A stretch of DNA of 64,000 nucleotides from Streptomyces misionensis (lineage in GTDB: Bacteria; Actinomycetota; Actinomycetes; Streptomycetales; Streptomycetaceae). The translations under genes and the position numbers were made by a program. The notes under the pieces are model-generated. The model was not told the DNA's origin. It searched no databases and worked only from the letters and a program-made list of their open reading frames with translations. Positions 53,539 to 62,617 of the stretch are shown piece by piece. Positions within the stretch are counted from its first letter, which is position 1; each line of letters begins with the position of its first letter. The stretch covers positions 8,386 to 72,385 of the forward strand of contig NZ_VOGW01000160.1 of assembly GCF_007896895.1 (NCBI RefSeq). The letters are read 5' to 3'.

Positions 53539-55641
53539 GTGATATCCACCGCTATTCGCGTCGCCCGGGTGGGCAGCGCGGCCGAGCTGGCCGCGGCGGC
53601 GCTCATGATCCTGGGCTACCCGGCGCTCATGCTGGCCGCGCTCGTCCCGAGCCTCCCCGCCTTCGGGGCCGCGGCCGCCGTGACGTACCTGGCGGACCAC
53701 TATCTGCACCGCAAGGGCAGTTATCTGATCAACCGCCTCAGCAAGGTCCGCGCCGGTCTGTCGATCCGCTTCCTGATCCGGCAGCTGCTGCTGATCCTCC
53801 TGCTGGCCCGGCTGTCCCACGCGGACGACCTGATCTTCTACCGCGCGGTCGCCTGCTTCATCGCCTTCTACGGCCTCCAGGCCCCGCACGGAGCGCTGGT
53901 CACCCTCATCCGCAACCGCCGCAAGATGCCGGTCGCGACCCGCAACGTGGACCTGAAGTCCCGCATCCGCATCCCGGACGCCCCGCCCCAGTTCCTGCTG
54001 CACCGCAGCGCGGAGAAGATGCTGCACCTCGACCTGTTCGCGGTCGTCGGCATCCTCGTCTCCGCCCATCTGGGCGCCTCCGCCGCGGGCTTCGCCGGCA
54101 TGTGCCTGACCATCGGCCTGGGCCTGCTGTACGTCCTGGTGCTCACGCCGTACGTCCGCGGCCGCAAGATCCCGCCGAAGGCCGAGGTCGTCCTCGCCGC
54201 CGTCGACGACTGGCTCGCGGGCTACAAGCCGGAGACCGTGCTGTACTTCTCCGGCTCCAAGGACTCCGCGTACCAGGTCAACATGTGGCTGGAGACGATG
54301 GAGCAGCTGGAGTCCCGGCCGCTGATCCTGCTGCGCGAGCGGGCCATCCTGAACAACCTGGCGCCCACCACGGTCCCCGTCATCTGCGTGCCCGGAGGGG
54401 TGCACCTGATGAACATGGACCTGTCGACCGTGCGCGTCGCCCTGTACGCCGCCAACGTCGGCAAGAACATCCACCTGCTGCGCGTGCCCACCATGAAGCA
54501 CGTCTTCATCGGCCACGGCGACAGCGACAAGCTCGCCAGCGTCAACCCGTTCAGCAAGGTCTACGACGAGGTGTGGACCGCGGGCCGGGCGGGCCGCGAC
54601 CGCTACGCCCTGGCCGACGTCGGGGTCCGCGACGACGACATCGTGGAGGTGGGCCGTCCGCAGCTCGCCCCCATCCAGAGCCGGCAGGGCGTGCCCGCGG
54701 GCCGCATCCCGACCGTGCTGTACGCGCCCACCTGGGAGGGCTGGGACGGCAACCCGGGCAACACCTCGATCGTGCTGGCCGGCGAGAACATCGTGCGGAA
54801 GCTGATCGCGGCCGACCCGCCGGTCCGCGTGCTGTACAAGCCGCACCCGTTCACCGGCACGGTCTCCAAGCAGGCCGGCGCCGCCCACCAGCGGATCACC
54901 GCGCTGGTGGAGAAGGCCGCGGCCCAGCGGGCCGGGGACTCCCGCTTCACCGCCGACGCCAAGGCGATGGCGCAGGCCAAGGCCGAGCTGGCCCGTATCG
55001 AGGCCCGGCTCGCCGAGCTGGCCGGGCCGGCCGGCGAGCGCGGTGACGAGGCCGAGGCCACCCGGGACGGCGTCGTGGACGTGGCCAGGCACCAGGAGGT
55101 CGCCCGGCTGCGCGCCGAGTGGAACGACGCCTACTGGCGCTCCTTCCCGTCGTACGAGCACCGGGTGATCACCGGCGCCGAGCCGCGCCTGTACGACTGC
55201 TTCAACGTCTCCGACGCGATGGTCTCCGACATCTCCTCGGTGGTCTCCGACTTCATCGCGAGCGGCAAGCCGTACGCGGTCACCGACTCCGGCGAGCTGG
55301 GCGCCGAGGAGTTCAAGCGGCAGAACACCGCGGTGCGCGCGGCGACCATCCTGACCAACAGCGCGGCCGAGCTGGGCGAGCTGCTGGCCGCCGTGCGCGA
55401 CCCGGCGAGCGACCCGCTGGCCGGGGACCGGGTGGAGCTCAAGCGCTACCTGCTGGGCCCGGACGAGCCCGCGTCCATCGTCCAGTTCAACACCGCGGTG
55501 ACCGATCTCGCGGTCAAGGCGGAGGCCCGCAACGTCGGTCAGCAGGCGCGGCTGAGCGGCGAGGACGGCGCACTGGCCGGGGCGGTGCCCGGACCGCGCA
55601 CCGCGGCCGCCGACGACACCGACGGCGTGAACGCCGGCTGA
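53539..55641 (+). CDS. CDP-polyol phosphate transferase (TagF/TarL-like), membrane-attached
   Basis: About 700 residues. The first 230 contain five or six membrane helices (AAAALMILGYPALMLAALVP and others), unusual for soluble TagF-type enzymes. The C-terminal part has the polymerase motifs FIGHGDSDKLASVNPF (catalytic His), VLYAPTWEGWD, YKPHPF and VSDISSVVSDFIASGKPYAV. A 60-residue charged insert (AKAELARIEARLAELAG) lies between. It likely joins ribitol-phosphate units from CDP-ribitol into a wall polymer. The GTG at 53539 is the best start. Confidence 0.85.
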   Translation: MISTAIRVARVGSAAELAAAALMILGYPALMLAALVPSLPAFGAAAAVTYLADHYLHRKGSYLINRLSKVRAGLSIRFLIRQLLLILLLARLSHADDLIFYRAVACFIAFYGLQAPHGALVTLIRNRRKMPVATRNVDLKSRIRIPDAPPQFLLHRSAEKMLHLDLFAVVGILVSAHLGASAAGFAGMCLTIGLGLLYVLVLTPYVRGRKIPPKAEVVLAAVDDWLAGYKPETVLYFSGSKDSAYQVNMWLETMEQLESRPLILLRERAILNNLAPTTVPVICVPGGVHLMNMDLSTVRVALYAANVGKNIHLLRVPTMKHVFIGHGDSDKLASVNPFSKVYDEVWTAGRAGRDRYALADVGVRDDDIVEVGRPQLAPIQSRQGVPAGRIPTVLYAPTWEGWDGNPGNTSIVLAGENIVRKLIAADPPVRVLYKPHPFTGTVSKQAGAAHQRITALVEKAAAQRAGDSRFTADAKAMAQAKAELARIEARLAELAGPAGERGDEAEATRDGVVDVARHQEVARLRAEWNDAYWRSFPSYEHRVITGAEPRLYDCFNVSDAMVSDISSVVSDFIASGKPYAVTDSGELGAEEFKRQNTAVRAATILTNSAAELGELLAAVRDPASDPLAGDRVELKRYLLGPDEPASIVQFNTAVTDLAVKAEARNVGQQARLSGEDGALAGAVPGPRTAAADDTDGVNAG

Positions 55642-55968
55642 CGCCCGCCGACCGAAGGGCCGGCCCCGGGACGACGATCCCGGGGCCGGCCCTTTTCCGT
55701 GCCCTTGCCGCGGGTTTCCCCGGCTCTTGCCCGCCGTTCGGGTTTCTCGCGCCGTCTCTTACCCGGTCGGCCGGCCGACGGTGAACGGCTCTTACCGATC
55801 CTCCGTACTCTCGGGCCGTGCCACCCCGAGGCGGCCCCGCCCGCCGGGCCCGGTGTGACGTGCGCCACTCATGGTCGGGCAGAGGGCAACCGCGTCCCCC
55901 GGGTGATCGTCTAACAAGGTGCCATTGCGGCGAAACGCGGGGGTATGTTCCTTTTGCAAGGGGGAAGT
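55642..55968. other. Intergenic region with terminator and promoter, no gene
   Basis: A perfect 17-bp hairpin at 55655-55694 with TTTT ends the polymerase gene. The rest is the upstream region of the glycosyltransferase gene, with a possible -10 (TATGTT, 55944-55949). No ORF on either strand looks real. Confidence 0.6.
55655..55694 (+). terminator. Terminator after the TagF-like gene
   Basis: AAGGGCCGGCCCCGGGA and its complement, 6-nt loop, followed by TTTTCC overlapping the stem end. Confidence 0.9.
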
Positions 55969-57180
55969 GTGACCGTCGGGACGCAGCCTGATGTGACGGT
56001 GATCATCGGGGCGTACGAAGCGATGCCGTATCTGGTCGAGTGCCTGGCATCCGTCGAGGCGCAGACCATCGACCCGGCGCGCCTGGAGGTCATCGCCGTC
56101 GACGACGGCTCCACCGACGGCACCGGGGACTGCCTGGAGGAGTTCGCCGCCCGCGTGCCCATGCCGGTCACCGTGATCCGCCAGGAGAACTCCGGCGGCC
56201 CCAGCGGCCCGCGCAACGTCGGCCTCGGCAAGGCGGCCGGGCGCTACGTCTTCTTCCTCGACGCCGACGACCGGCTCGGCCCCGAGGCCCTGGAGCGCAT
56301 GGTCGCCATGGCCGACGAGAACGGCACCGACGTCGTGCTCGGCCGGGTGGAGGGCATCAACCGCACCCCGCCGAAGTCCATGTGGGGCAAGACGCTGCCG
56401 CGGACCGACGTCTTCTCCTCCAACATCAAGTTCACGCTCAGCGCGCAGAAGCTGTTCCGCCGCTCGCTGCTGGAGCGGCACGGCATGCGGTTCGACGAGT
56501 CGCTGTTCACCGGCGAGGACGCCCTGTTCACGCTGGAGGCGTACCTGCGCGCGGACGGCGTCTCGGTGCTCGCCGACTACACCTGCTACTACCTGGTCGG
56601 CCGCGACGACGGCAAGCACGTCACCAAGACCGGCAGCTACACCCTGCGCTTCGACTCCGCGCGCGCCCTGATGGCGCTGATCGAGGAGATGGTGCCGGCC
56701 GGCGACAAGCGCGACGTCCTCATGGTCCGGCCCTTCCTGATCACCCTGCTGCCGCAGTTCGGGCCGAGGTTCCTCAAGGACAGCGAGGAGGTGCGGCGCC
56801 ACAAGCTGGAGCTGGCCAAGCCGCTGATGGACGCCCACTGGACGGCCGGAGTGGCCCGGCGGCTGCGGGTCCACGAACGGCTGCGGCTGCACCTGGTGGC
56901 CCGGCAGCGGCCCGAACTCCTGCTGGACGTCCTGGAGTTCATGAAGGCGAAGAAGGAGCCCGAGGCGCGGCTGGAGAAGCGCGGCACCCAGGTCTACCTG
57001 GCCTACCCGCACTTCAGGTCCAAGGCGGCCGGCATCCCCGACGACATCTACCTCGCCGAGCCCCGCGAGGCCCGCGCCGTCCCCGGCTACCGCGCGGCCG
57101 CCGCCAACACCTTCCTGCGCCGGGCGGTCCGCAAGGTCCGCCGCACCCTGCGCGCGCGGAACTTCAAGGCGGCGGCCTGA
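55969..57180 (+). CDS. Family-2 glycosyltransferase resembling wall-teichoic-acid glycosyltransferase TarS
   Basis: A 403-residue GT-A enzyme. It shows VTVIIGAYEAMPYLVECLAS, VDDGSTDGT, ENSGGPSGPRNVGL, FLDADDR (the D-x-D metal site), EGINRTPPKSMWGKTLP and GEDALFTLEAYLRADGVSVL. The NSGGP-x-x-PRN block, the TLSAQKLFRRSLL segment and the order of motifs match, from memory, S. aureus TarS, which puts GlcNAc on poly(ribitol phosphate). This supports the teichoic acid reading of the cluster. GTG at 55969 with AAGGGGG upstream. Confidence 0.85.
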   Translation: MTVGTQPDVTVIIGAYEAMPYLVECLASVEAQTIDPARLEVIAVDDGSTDGTGDCLEEFAARVPMPVTVIRQENSGGPSGPRNVGLGKAAGRYVFFLDADDRLGPEALERMVAMADENGTDVVLGRVEGINRTPPKSMWGKTLPRTDVFSSNIKFTLSAQKLFRRSLLERHGMRFDESLFTGEDALFTLEAYLRADGVSVLADYTCYYLVGRDDGKHVTKTGSYTLRFDSARALMALIEEMVPAGDKRDVLMVRPFLITLLPQFGPRFLKDSEEVRRHKLELAKPLMDAHWTAGVARRLRVHERLRLHLVARQRPELLLDVLEFMKAKKEPEARLEKRGTQVYLAYPHFRSKAAGIPDDIYLAEPREARAVPGYRAAAANTFLRRAVRKVRRTLRARNFKAAA

Positions 57181-57199
57181 GGGCCGCCCGCCCCCGCTC

Positions 57200-58615
57200 C
57201 TACTGCTGCCGGCCCGACTGGAGCGCGCGCTTCAGGGGCCGGCCCACCGCCCGGCGGGCGCGCCGGTAGACCGACGGGGCGGGCGCCGCGCTCTGCGCCT
57301 TCTTCGCCCGCGCCAGCTCCTTGCGCAACTCGGCGTTGTCCTGGCTCAGTTCGCTGACCTGGCTGTGCAGCCAGGAGAAACGGCCGCTGAGCGAGGCCGG
57401 GTCGGTGTCGTTCCAGGGGCGCACGCCCGGGGGGAACGACAACGAGCGCATCCGCTTCTCGAAGGCCGCGCCGCCGTCGCCGTGGGCGAAGGTGTTCCGC
57501 AGCCCGTTGCGCTCCATGAACCCGGTGAACCGCGCGAAGCGTTCGCCGTGGTTGCCGACCAGGGCGCCGAAGTCGGCCTGCGCGTAGAGCAGTGCCGGGT
57601 CGGCCGAGGCCGGGTCCTTCGCGGCCTGGTCCAGGCGCCGGTGCGGGATCTCGAAGTAGCGGCACAGCTCCAGGGTGCGCGAGTCGCCGCACAGCACCGT
57701 CGCGGGCGTGCCGGCCAGCAGCGCGGTGATGTTGCCGTGGATGCGGGAGCCGAAGGAGAAGTCGAACTCCCGCAGATCCTCGATCCAGGTGCGCGGATCG
57801 ACGTACACCCGCACCTGGTCCGCGCGGTACATCGGGTGGTCCGGGTGTGTCGGCATGGAGGTCAGCCGGGCGTTGGGGTCCGTCAGGTCCCGCCAGTGCA
57901 GCTGCCGTGCGTCGCTGAGGTTCTGGCCGACGAAGCGCAGGTTCGGGTAGAGCGACCGCGTCCGGTCGAGGATCTTGTCGAAGCCCTGGCTGCGCAGGGC
58001 ACCGTGCGAGCCGTTGACCGAGATCCGCGAGTCGGGCGTCAGCTCCGGCACCCGCTTGCGCACGTCGAGGTCGGGGCCGTGCATGAACAGGGAAGGACAG
58101 CCGATGACCTCGACGTCGTGGAAGCCCATGTCCTTCAGGTACCGCTCGGTGAACTCGCCGCGCACCCCGATGGAGGCACTGCGCTCCAGCACCGCCGCGC
58201 AGAAGTCCCGCACGGCCGGCTCCATGCGCTTCAGCCGCGCCGGGTCGTAGCCCACCCCGGTCTGCGCGCCGACGCCGAGCACCACGACCGGGATGCGCAG
58301 CCGGGAGATGAACCGGGTCAGCCGGGTCAGCGCGGCCTCGAAGGAGGGGCGGAAGGCGTTGGCGAGCGGCACGACGAAGGCGTCGTACTCCTCGTTGACC
58401 CGCGCCGCCGCGGCCATGTCGGTCCGCACGCCTCCCGAGACGACCTCGGTGCCCGGCACTTCGAGGAGCTTGTGCGCCGCCTCCTGGAACACCAGGTTCC
58501 CGGAGTTGGTGGCGATCACGTCCCGGTGCAGGGCCTCTTCGACGGACAGGACGTCGTACGGGTTCTTGCCCGAACGGAGCAGAATGCGCTTTTGCTGGCG
58601 AACGGTGGATGACAC
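57200..58615 (-). CDS. Polysaccharide pyruvyl transferase family protein
   Basis: A protein of about 471 residues. It has the family fold of two Rossmann domains with VVVLGVGAQTG, SIGVRGEFTERYLKDMGF, VIGCPSLFM and FSFGSRIHGNITALLAGTPATVLCGDSRT (the conserved SRIHG His). A coiled-coil (VSELSQDNAELRKELARAKK) and a basic tail end the chain. Relatives place pyruvate ketals on wall sugars; here a teichoic or teichuronic acid decoration is likely. The GTG at 58615 is chosen; the TTG at 58624 is possible. It is divergent from proB across an A+T-rich promoter region. Confidence 0.82.
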   Translation of the reverse strand: MSSTVRQQKRILLRSGKNPYDVLSVEEALHRDVIATNSGNLVFQEAAHKLLEVPGTEVVSGGVRTDMAAAARVNEEYDAFVVPLANAFRPSFEAALTRLTRFISRLRIPVVVLGVGAQTGVGYDPARLKRMEPAVRDFCAAVLERSASIGVRGEFTERYLKDMGFHDVEVIGCPSLFMHGPDLDVRKRVPELTPDSRISVNGSHGALRSQGFDKILDRTRSLYPNLRFVGQNLSDARQLHWRDLTDPNARLTSMPTHPDHPMYRADQVRVYVDPRTWIEDLREFDFSFGSRIHGNITALLAGTPATVLCGDSRTLELCRYFEIPHRRLDQAAKDPASADPALLYAQADFGALVGNHGERFARFTGFMERNGLRNTFAHGDGGAAFEKRMRSLSFPPGVRPWNDTDPASLSGRFSWLHSQVSELSQDNAELRKELARAKKAQSAAPAPSVYRRARRAVGRPLKRALQSGRQQ

Positions 58616-58845
58616 GGTGATCAAAATAAGTTTGCCGGAGATTTAATTTCTATAGGCAACCAGTACAACCTTTTTGCCGTAAGCAAATCGTGAGTAAATG
58701 ATGACCGTGCGTGGCGGCACCCCGTGCGGCGTGCGCCGACGGCTCCGCCGCGTCCGACCAGCGAAACCGGGGCGCGTCGGATGTGTCCGGTCGCGTACAT
58801 TGCGCAGCACGCAGGCGAACCCGGGGTGAAGGGGCGACGGGCAAG

Positions 58846-59973
58846 GTGGCAAGTGCAAGGCGGGGCGTCCTGGAGGCGCGCAGGGTTGTCGTGAAGGTGG
58901 GGTCCTCCTCGCTGACCACCGCCGCGGGCGGCCTGGACGCCGACCGGGTCGACGCCCTGGTGGACGTGCTGGCCACCAGCAGGAACAAGGGCGACAGGGA
59001 GATCGTGCTCGTGTCCTCCGGCGCCATCGCCGCCGGGCTCGCGCCGCTCGGGCTGCGCCGCCGCCCCCGGGACCTCGCCCGCCAGCAGGCCGCCGCCAGT
59101 GTCGGCCAGGGACTGCTCGTCGCGCGCTACACCGCCTCCTTCGCCCGCTACGGCATCCGCGTCGGCCAGGTGCTGCTCACCAGCGACGACATGAGCCGCC
59201 GCGCCCACCACCGCAACGCCTCCCGCACCCTCGACAAACTGCTCGCCATGGGCGCCCTCCCGGTCGTCAACGAGAACGACACCGTCGCCACCGACGAGAT
59301 CCGCTTCGGCGACAACGACCGCCTCGCCGCCCTCGTCGCCCACCTCGTCCACGCCGACCTGCTCGTCCTCCTCTCCGACGTCGACGGCGTCTACGACGGC
59401 GACCCCAGCAGGCCCGGCACCTCCCGGATAGCGCAGGTGCGCGGCCCCGAGGACCTCGCGGGCGTCGAGATCGGCAGCGCGGGCAAGGCCGGCGTCGGCA
59501 CCGGCGGCATGGTCACCAAGGTCGAGGCAGCCGGGATCGCGGCCGCCGCCGGCATCCCCGTGGTGCTGACCAGCGCCGTGCACGCGGCGGACGCCCTCGG
59601 CGGCGGCGACACCGGCACCTACTTCCACCCCACCGGCAAGCGCTCCGCCGACCGGCTGCTCTGGCTCCAGCACGCCTCCACCCCCCAGGGCGCGCTCACC
59701 CTGGACGACGGCGCCGTGGACGCCGTCGTCCGGGGCCGCAAGTCGCTGCTGCCCGCCGGGATCGCCGCGGTCGAGGGCGAGTTCAGCGCCGGCGACCCGG
59801 TCGAACTGCGGGACACCTCGGGCCGCGCGGTCGCCCGCGGTCTCGTCAGCTTCGACGCCCGGGAGATCCCCCCGATGATCGGCCGTTCGACCCACGAGCT
59901 GGCGCGCGAACTGGGTCCCGCGTACGAACGCGAGGTCGTACACAGGGACGATCTGGTGCTGCTGCGCTCGTAA
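58846..59973 (+). CDS. proB: Glutamate 5-kinase
   Basis: A 375-residue enzyme for the first step of proline synthesis. The kinase domain shows VVKVGSSSLT, VSSGAIAAGL, NENDTVATDEIRFGDND and GTGGMVTKVEAA. A C-terminal PUA domain (LPAGIAAVEGEFSAGDPVEL) follows. The GTG at 58846 gives the usual N-terminus; TACATT at 58796-58801 may be its -10. proA lies 620 bp further with one small gene between. Confidence 0.95.
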   Translation: MASARRGVLEARRVVVKVGSSSLTTAAGGLDADRVDALVDVLATSRNKGDREIVLVSSGAIAAGLAPLGLRRRPRDLARQQAAASVGQGLLVARYTASFARYGIRVGQVLLTSDDMSRRAHHRNASRTLDKLLAMGALPVVNENDTVATDEIRFGDNDRLAALVAHLVHADLLVLLSDVDGVYDGDPSRPGTSRIAQVRGPEDLAGVEIGSAGKAGVGTGGMVTKVEAAGIAAAAGIPVVLTSAVHAADALGGGDTGTYFHPTGKRSADRLLWLQHASTPQGALTLDDGAVDAVVRGRKSLLPAGIAAVEGEFSAGDPVELRDTSGRAVARGLVSFDAREIPPMIGRSTHELARELGPAYEREVVHRDDLVLLRS

Positions 59974-60095
59974 AACGGGGCGTAGCCCGGGCCTCCGGTG
60001 GGGGACGTTCCGTAAAACCGCCCCGCGAAGCCTTACGGCCTGCTCAACTTTGTGTCGGAGACATCTTTCCGAGCACTTGGGTGAAGGAGGCCGTC

Positions 60096-60521
60096 GTGAG
60101 ACGAGTGCGCCCTGGGGGGACCACCCGAGGTGCCCTGACGAGCGTCGCGGCCGGGGACACCTACGAGGAGCCCAGGGACCTGCCCCGGCTGTGGCACGTC
60201 ACCCTCAGCGTGGCCGGCCCCGGCGTCCCCCTCACGGAGCTGCGCCGGTCCCTGGAACAACTGGCTCACGACCACCCCTTCCTGCTGACCAGCAGATACG
60301 CCGGCGACCACGCGGAGATCCGGTACTGGGAAGAGGCCCGCGACCTGCACGACGCGGCCGCCGTCGCGCTGCGCCTGTGGGGCGAGCACCGGCTCAGCGC
60401 CGGACTGCCCCCGTGGGAGATCGTCGGCCTTGAGGTCATCGACCGGGAGACGTATCACCAGCGCGTCGCCGAGGGGTACGGGCCGCCGCCCGCGGCACCC
60501 GTAGGGGTCCACCCCTTCTGA
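60096..60521 (+). CDS. Hypothetical protein between proB and proA (141 aa)
   Basis: A 141-residue soluble protein starting [16 protein letters not shown]. It has [71 protein letters not shown], a ferredoxin-like alternation of strands and helices. AAGGAGG 5 nt before the GTG at 60096 decides the start. I do not recognise a functional family. Its place inside the proline locus suggests co-expression, not function. Confidence 0.75.
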   Translation: MRRVRPGGTTRGALTSVAAGDTYEEPRDLPRLWHVTLSVAGPGVPLTELRRSLEQLAHDHPFLLTSRYAGDHAEIRYWEEARDLHDAAAVALRLWGEHRLSAGLPPWEIVGLEVIDRETYHQRVAEGYGPPPAAPVGVHPF

Positions 60522-60595
60522 GCCCTTACAGGGGTTTCGTCTCGGGGTGTGAAACGTGCGCGGAAGGGCTCCACACCGCGCACTACCCTTCCCCC

Positions 60596-61882
60596 ATGAC
60601 CACGCTCTCGCCGTACGACTCGATGTCCCCGGTCACCCAGGCCGCCTACCGGGCCAAGGCCGCCGCCGCCGACCTCGCGCCGCTGCCGCGCGCCGCGAAG
60701 GACGACGCCCTGCTCGCCATCGCCGACGCGCTGGAGGTCCGCACCGGCGAGATCGTCGAGGCCAACGCCGAGGACGTGGCCAAGGCGCGGGCGAACGGCA
60801 CCAGCGAGGCCATCGTGGACCGGCTCACCCTCACCCCCGAGCGGGTCCGCGCCATCGCCTCCGACGTCCGCGACGTCGCCGGGCTGCCCGACCCGGTCGG
60901 CGAGGTGGTGCGCGGCTCCACCCTGCCCAACGGCATCGACCTGCGCCAGGTCCGCGTCCCGCTCGGCGTCGTCGGCATCATCTACGAGGCCCGTCCCAAC
61001 GTCACCGTCGACGCCGCCGCGCTCTGCCTGAAGTCCGGCAACGCCGTCCTGCTGCGCGGCTCCGCCTCCGCCTACGCCTCCAACACCGCCCTGGTCCGGG
61101 TGATCCGGGACGCGGTCGGCGGCGCCGGGCTGCCCGCCGACGCCGTGCAGCTGGTGCCGGGGGAGAACCGCGAGTCCGTGCGCGAGCTGATGCGCGCCCG
61201 CGGCCTGGTCGACGTCCTCATCCCGCGCGGCGGCGCCTCCCTGATCCGGACCGTGGTCAACGAGTCCACCGTGCCCGTCATCGAGACCGGCACCGGCAAC
61301 TGCCACGTCTACGTCGACGCGCAGGCCGACATCGACATGGCGGTCGACATCCTGGTCAACTCCAAGGCCCAGCGGGTCAGCGTGTGCAACGCCGCCGAGA
61401 CCCTCCTGGTCCACCAGGACATCGCCGCCGAGTTCCTGCCGCGCGCCCTGGACGCCCTGGCCGAGGCCGGCGTCACCGTGCACGCCGACGAGCGGGTCAT
61501 GGCCTACGCCAAGGACTCCAGGGCCACCGTGGTCGAGGCGACGCCGGAGGACTGGGAGACGGAGTACCTGTCGTACGACATCGCCGCCGCCGTGGTGGAC
61601 TCCCTCGACAAGGCCGTCGAACACATCCGGCTGTGGAGCTCCGGGCACACCGAGGCGATCGTCACCACCTCGCAGCAGGCCGCCCGCCGCTTCACCCGAT
61701 TGGTGGACTCCACCACCGTCGCCGTGAACGCCGCCACCCGGTTCACCGACGGCGGCCAGTTCGGCTTCGGCGCGGAGATCGGCATCTCCACGCAGAAGCT
61801 GCACGCCCGGGGCCCCATGGGGCTGCCGGAGCTGACCAGCACCAAGTACATCGTCACCGGTGACGGGCACATCAGGGCTTGA
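60596..61882 (+). CDS. proA: Gamma-glutamyl phosphate reductase
   Basis: A 428-residue NADPH-dependent enzyme for the second step of proline synthesis, of the aldehyde-dehydrogenase fold. It has [29 protein letters not shown] and the catalytic C264 in [10 protein letters not shown]. The ATG has TACCCT 6 nt upstream and no ribosome site, so it is probably leaderless with its own promoter. Confidence 0.96.
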   Translation: MTTLSPYDSMSPVTQAAYRAKAAAADLAPLPRAAKDDALLAIADALEVRTGEIVEANAEDVAKARANGTSEAIVDRLTLTPERVRAIASDVRDVAGLPDPVGEVVRGSTLPNGIDLRQVRVPLGVVGIIYEARPNVTVDAAALCLKSGNAVLLRGSASAYASNTALVRVIRDAVGGAGLPADAVQLVPGENRESVRELMRARGLVDVLIPRGGASLIRTVVNESTVPVIETGTGNCHVYVDAQADIDMAVDILVNSKAQRVSVCNAAETLLVHQDIAAEFLPRALDALAEAGVTVHADERVMAYAKDSRATVVEATPEDWETEYLSYDIAAAVVDSLDKAVEHIRLWSSGHTEAIVTTSQQAARRFTRLVDSTTVAVNAATRFTDGGQFGFGAEIGISTQKLHARGPMGLPELTSTKYIVTGDGHIRA

Positions 61883-61959
61883 GTTCCCCGGCGTCTCAGC
61901 CTGTGGATGAATTTCCATACCGTCTGCCCAAATTGACCCCCCAGGTCTACTCTGGACGC

Positions 61960-62517
61960 GTGCCGGAGGACGTGGGGGGCACGCCGTTCCCGGACGGCGG
62001 GGAGCCCGACGACGACCACGACCGCGGGGTGTCGGACGAAGAGTTCGCCTCCGTGGTCTTCGACGAGGCCTTCGTACGGGCGGCCGTGGTCCATGAGCCG
62101 ACCGCCGTCGAACGCCTCCTGGCCGCGGCGGAGGCCAGAGCCGAGGCCGCCGAGGCCGAGGCCCGCCGGGCCCGCGCCAGGAGCGAGCGGTACGACGACG
62201 CCTACGGCGGCGCCGACCTCGGCGACGACGCGGACGACGAGCCGGACGACCCGGACGACGTCCACGCCCTCGGTCACGGTCCCTTCGACGGCCACGGCAA
62301 ACAGGCCCGCTGGCACCGCCCGGTGGCCTGGGTCCTCGCCGTGGTGATGGGCGTCGGCATGGTCGCCCTGGCCTTCGCCGCGGTCTACCGGGGCACGTCC
62401 TCGGGCGCCCGGGACCAGCTGCCGCCCGTGACTCCCACGGGCCTCAACCAGGCCACCTCCGTCCCGTCCGCGGCCCCGGCCCGGCCCGCGGTGTCGGCGG
62501 TCCCGCACACCCCCTGA
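61960..62517 (+). CDS. Single-pass membrane protein with SVVFDE-x-FVRAA box (first of pair)
   Basis: About 185 residues. The N-terminal cytoplasmic part carries EEFASVVFDEAFVRAAVVHEP, then an Ala/Glu/Arg helix, an acidic stretch (GDDADDEPDDPDDV) and one helix (VAWVLAVVMGVGMVALAFAAVY) with a short Pro/Ala outer tail. The GTG at 61960 has TACTCT 6 nt upstream: leaderless. The longer start at 61879 would overlap proA. It shares the SVVFDE box with the next gene. No function known to me. Confidence 0.75.
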   Translation: MPEDVGGTPFPDGGEPDDDHDRGVSDEEFASVVFDEAFVRAAVVHEPTAVERLLAAAEARAEAAEAEARRARARSERYDDAYGGADLGDDADDEPDDPDDVHALGHGPFDGHGKQARWHRPVAWVLAVVMGVGMVALAFAAVYRGTSSGARDQLPPVTPTGLNQATSVPSAAPARPAVSAVPHTP

Positions 62518-62617
62518 ACGCGTCCCGCGGCGAGCGCCCCGGCCGTGGTGAGTCCCTGTCAGAAGTTGGCGCGGAGCGCGGCGTTTACCCGGCGTCCGGG
62601 GAACCCACTCTGAAAGT

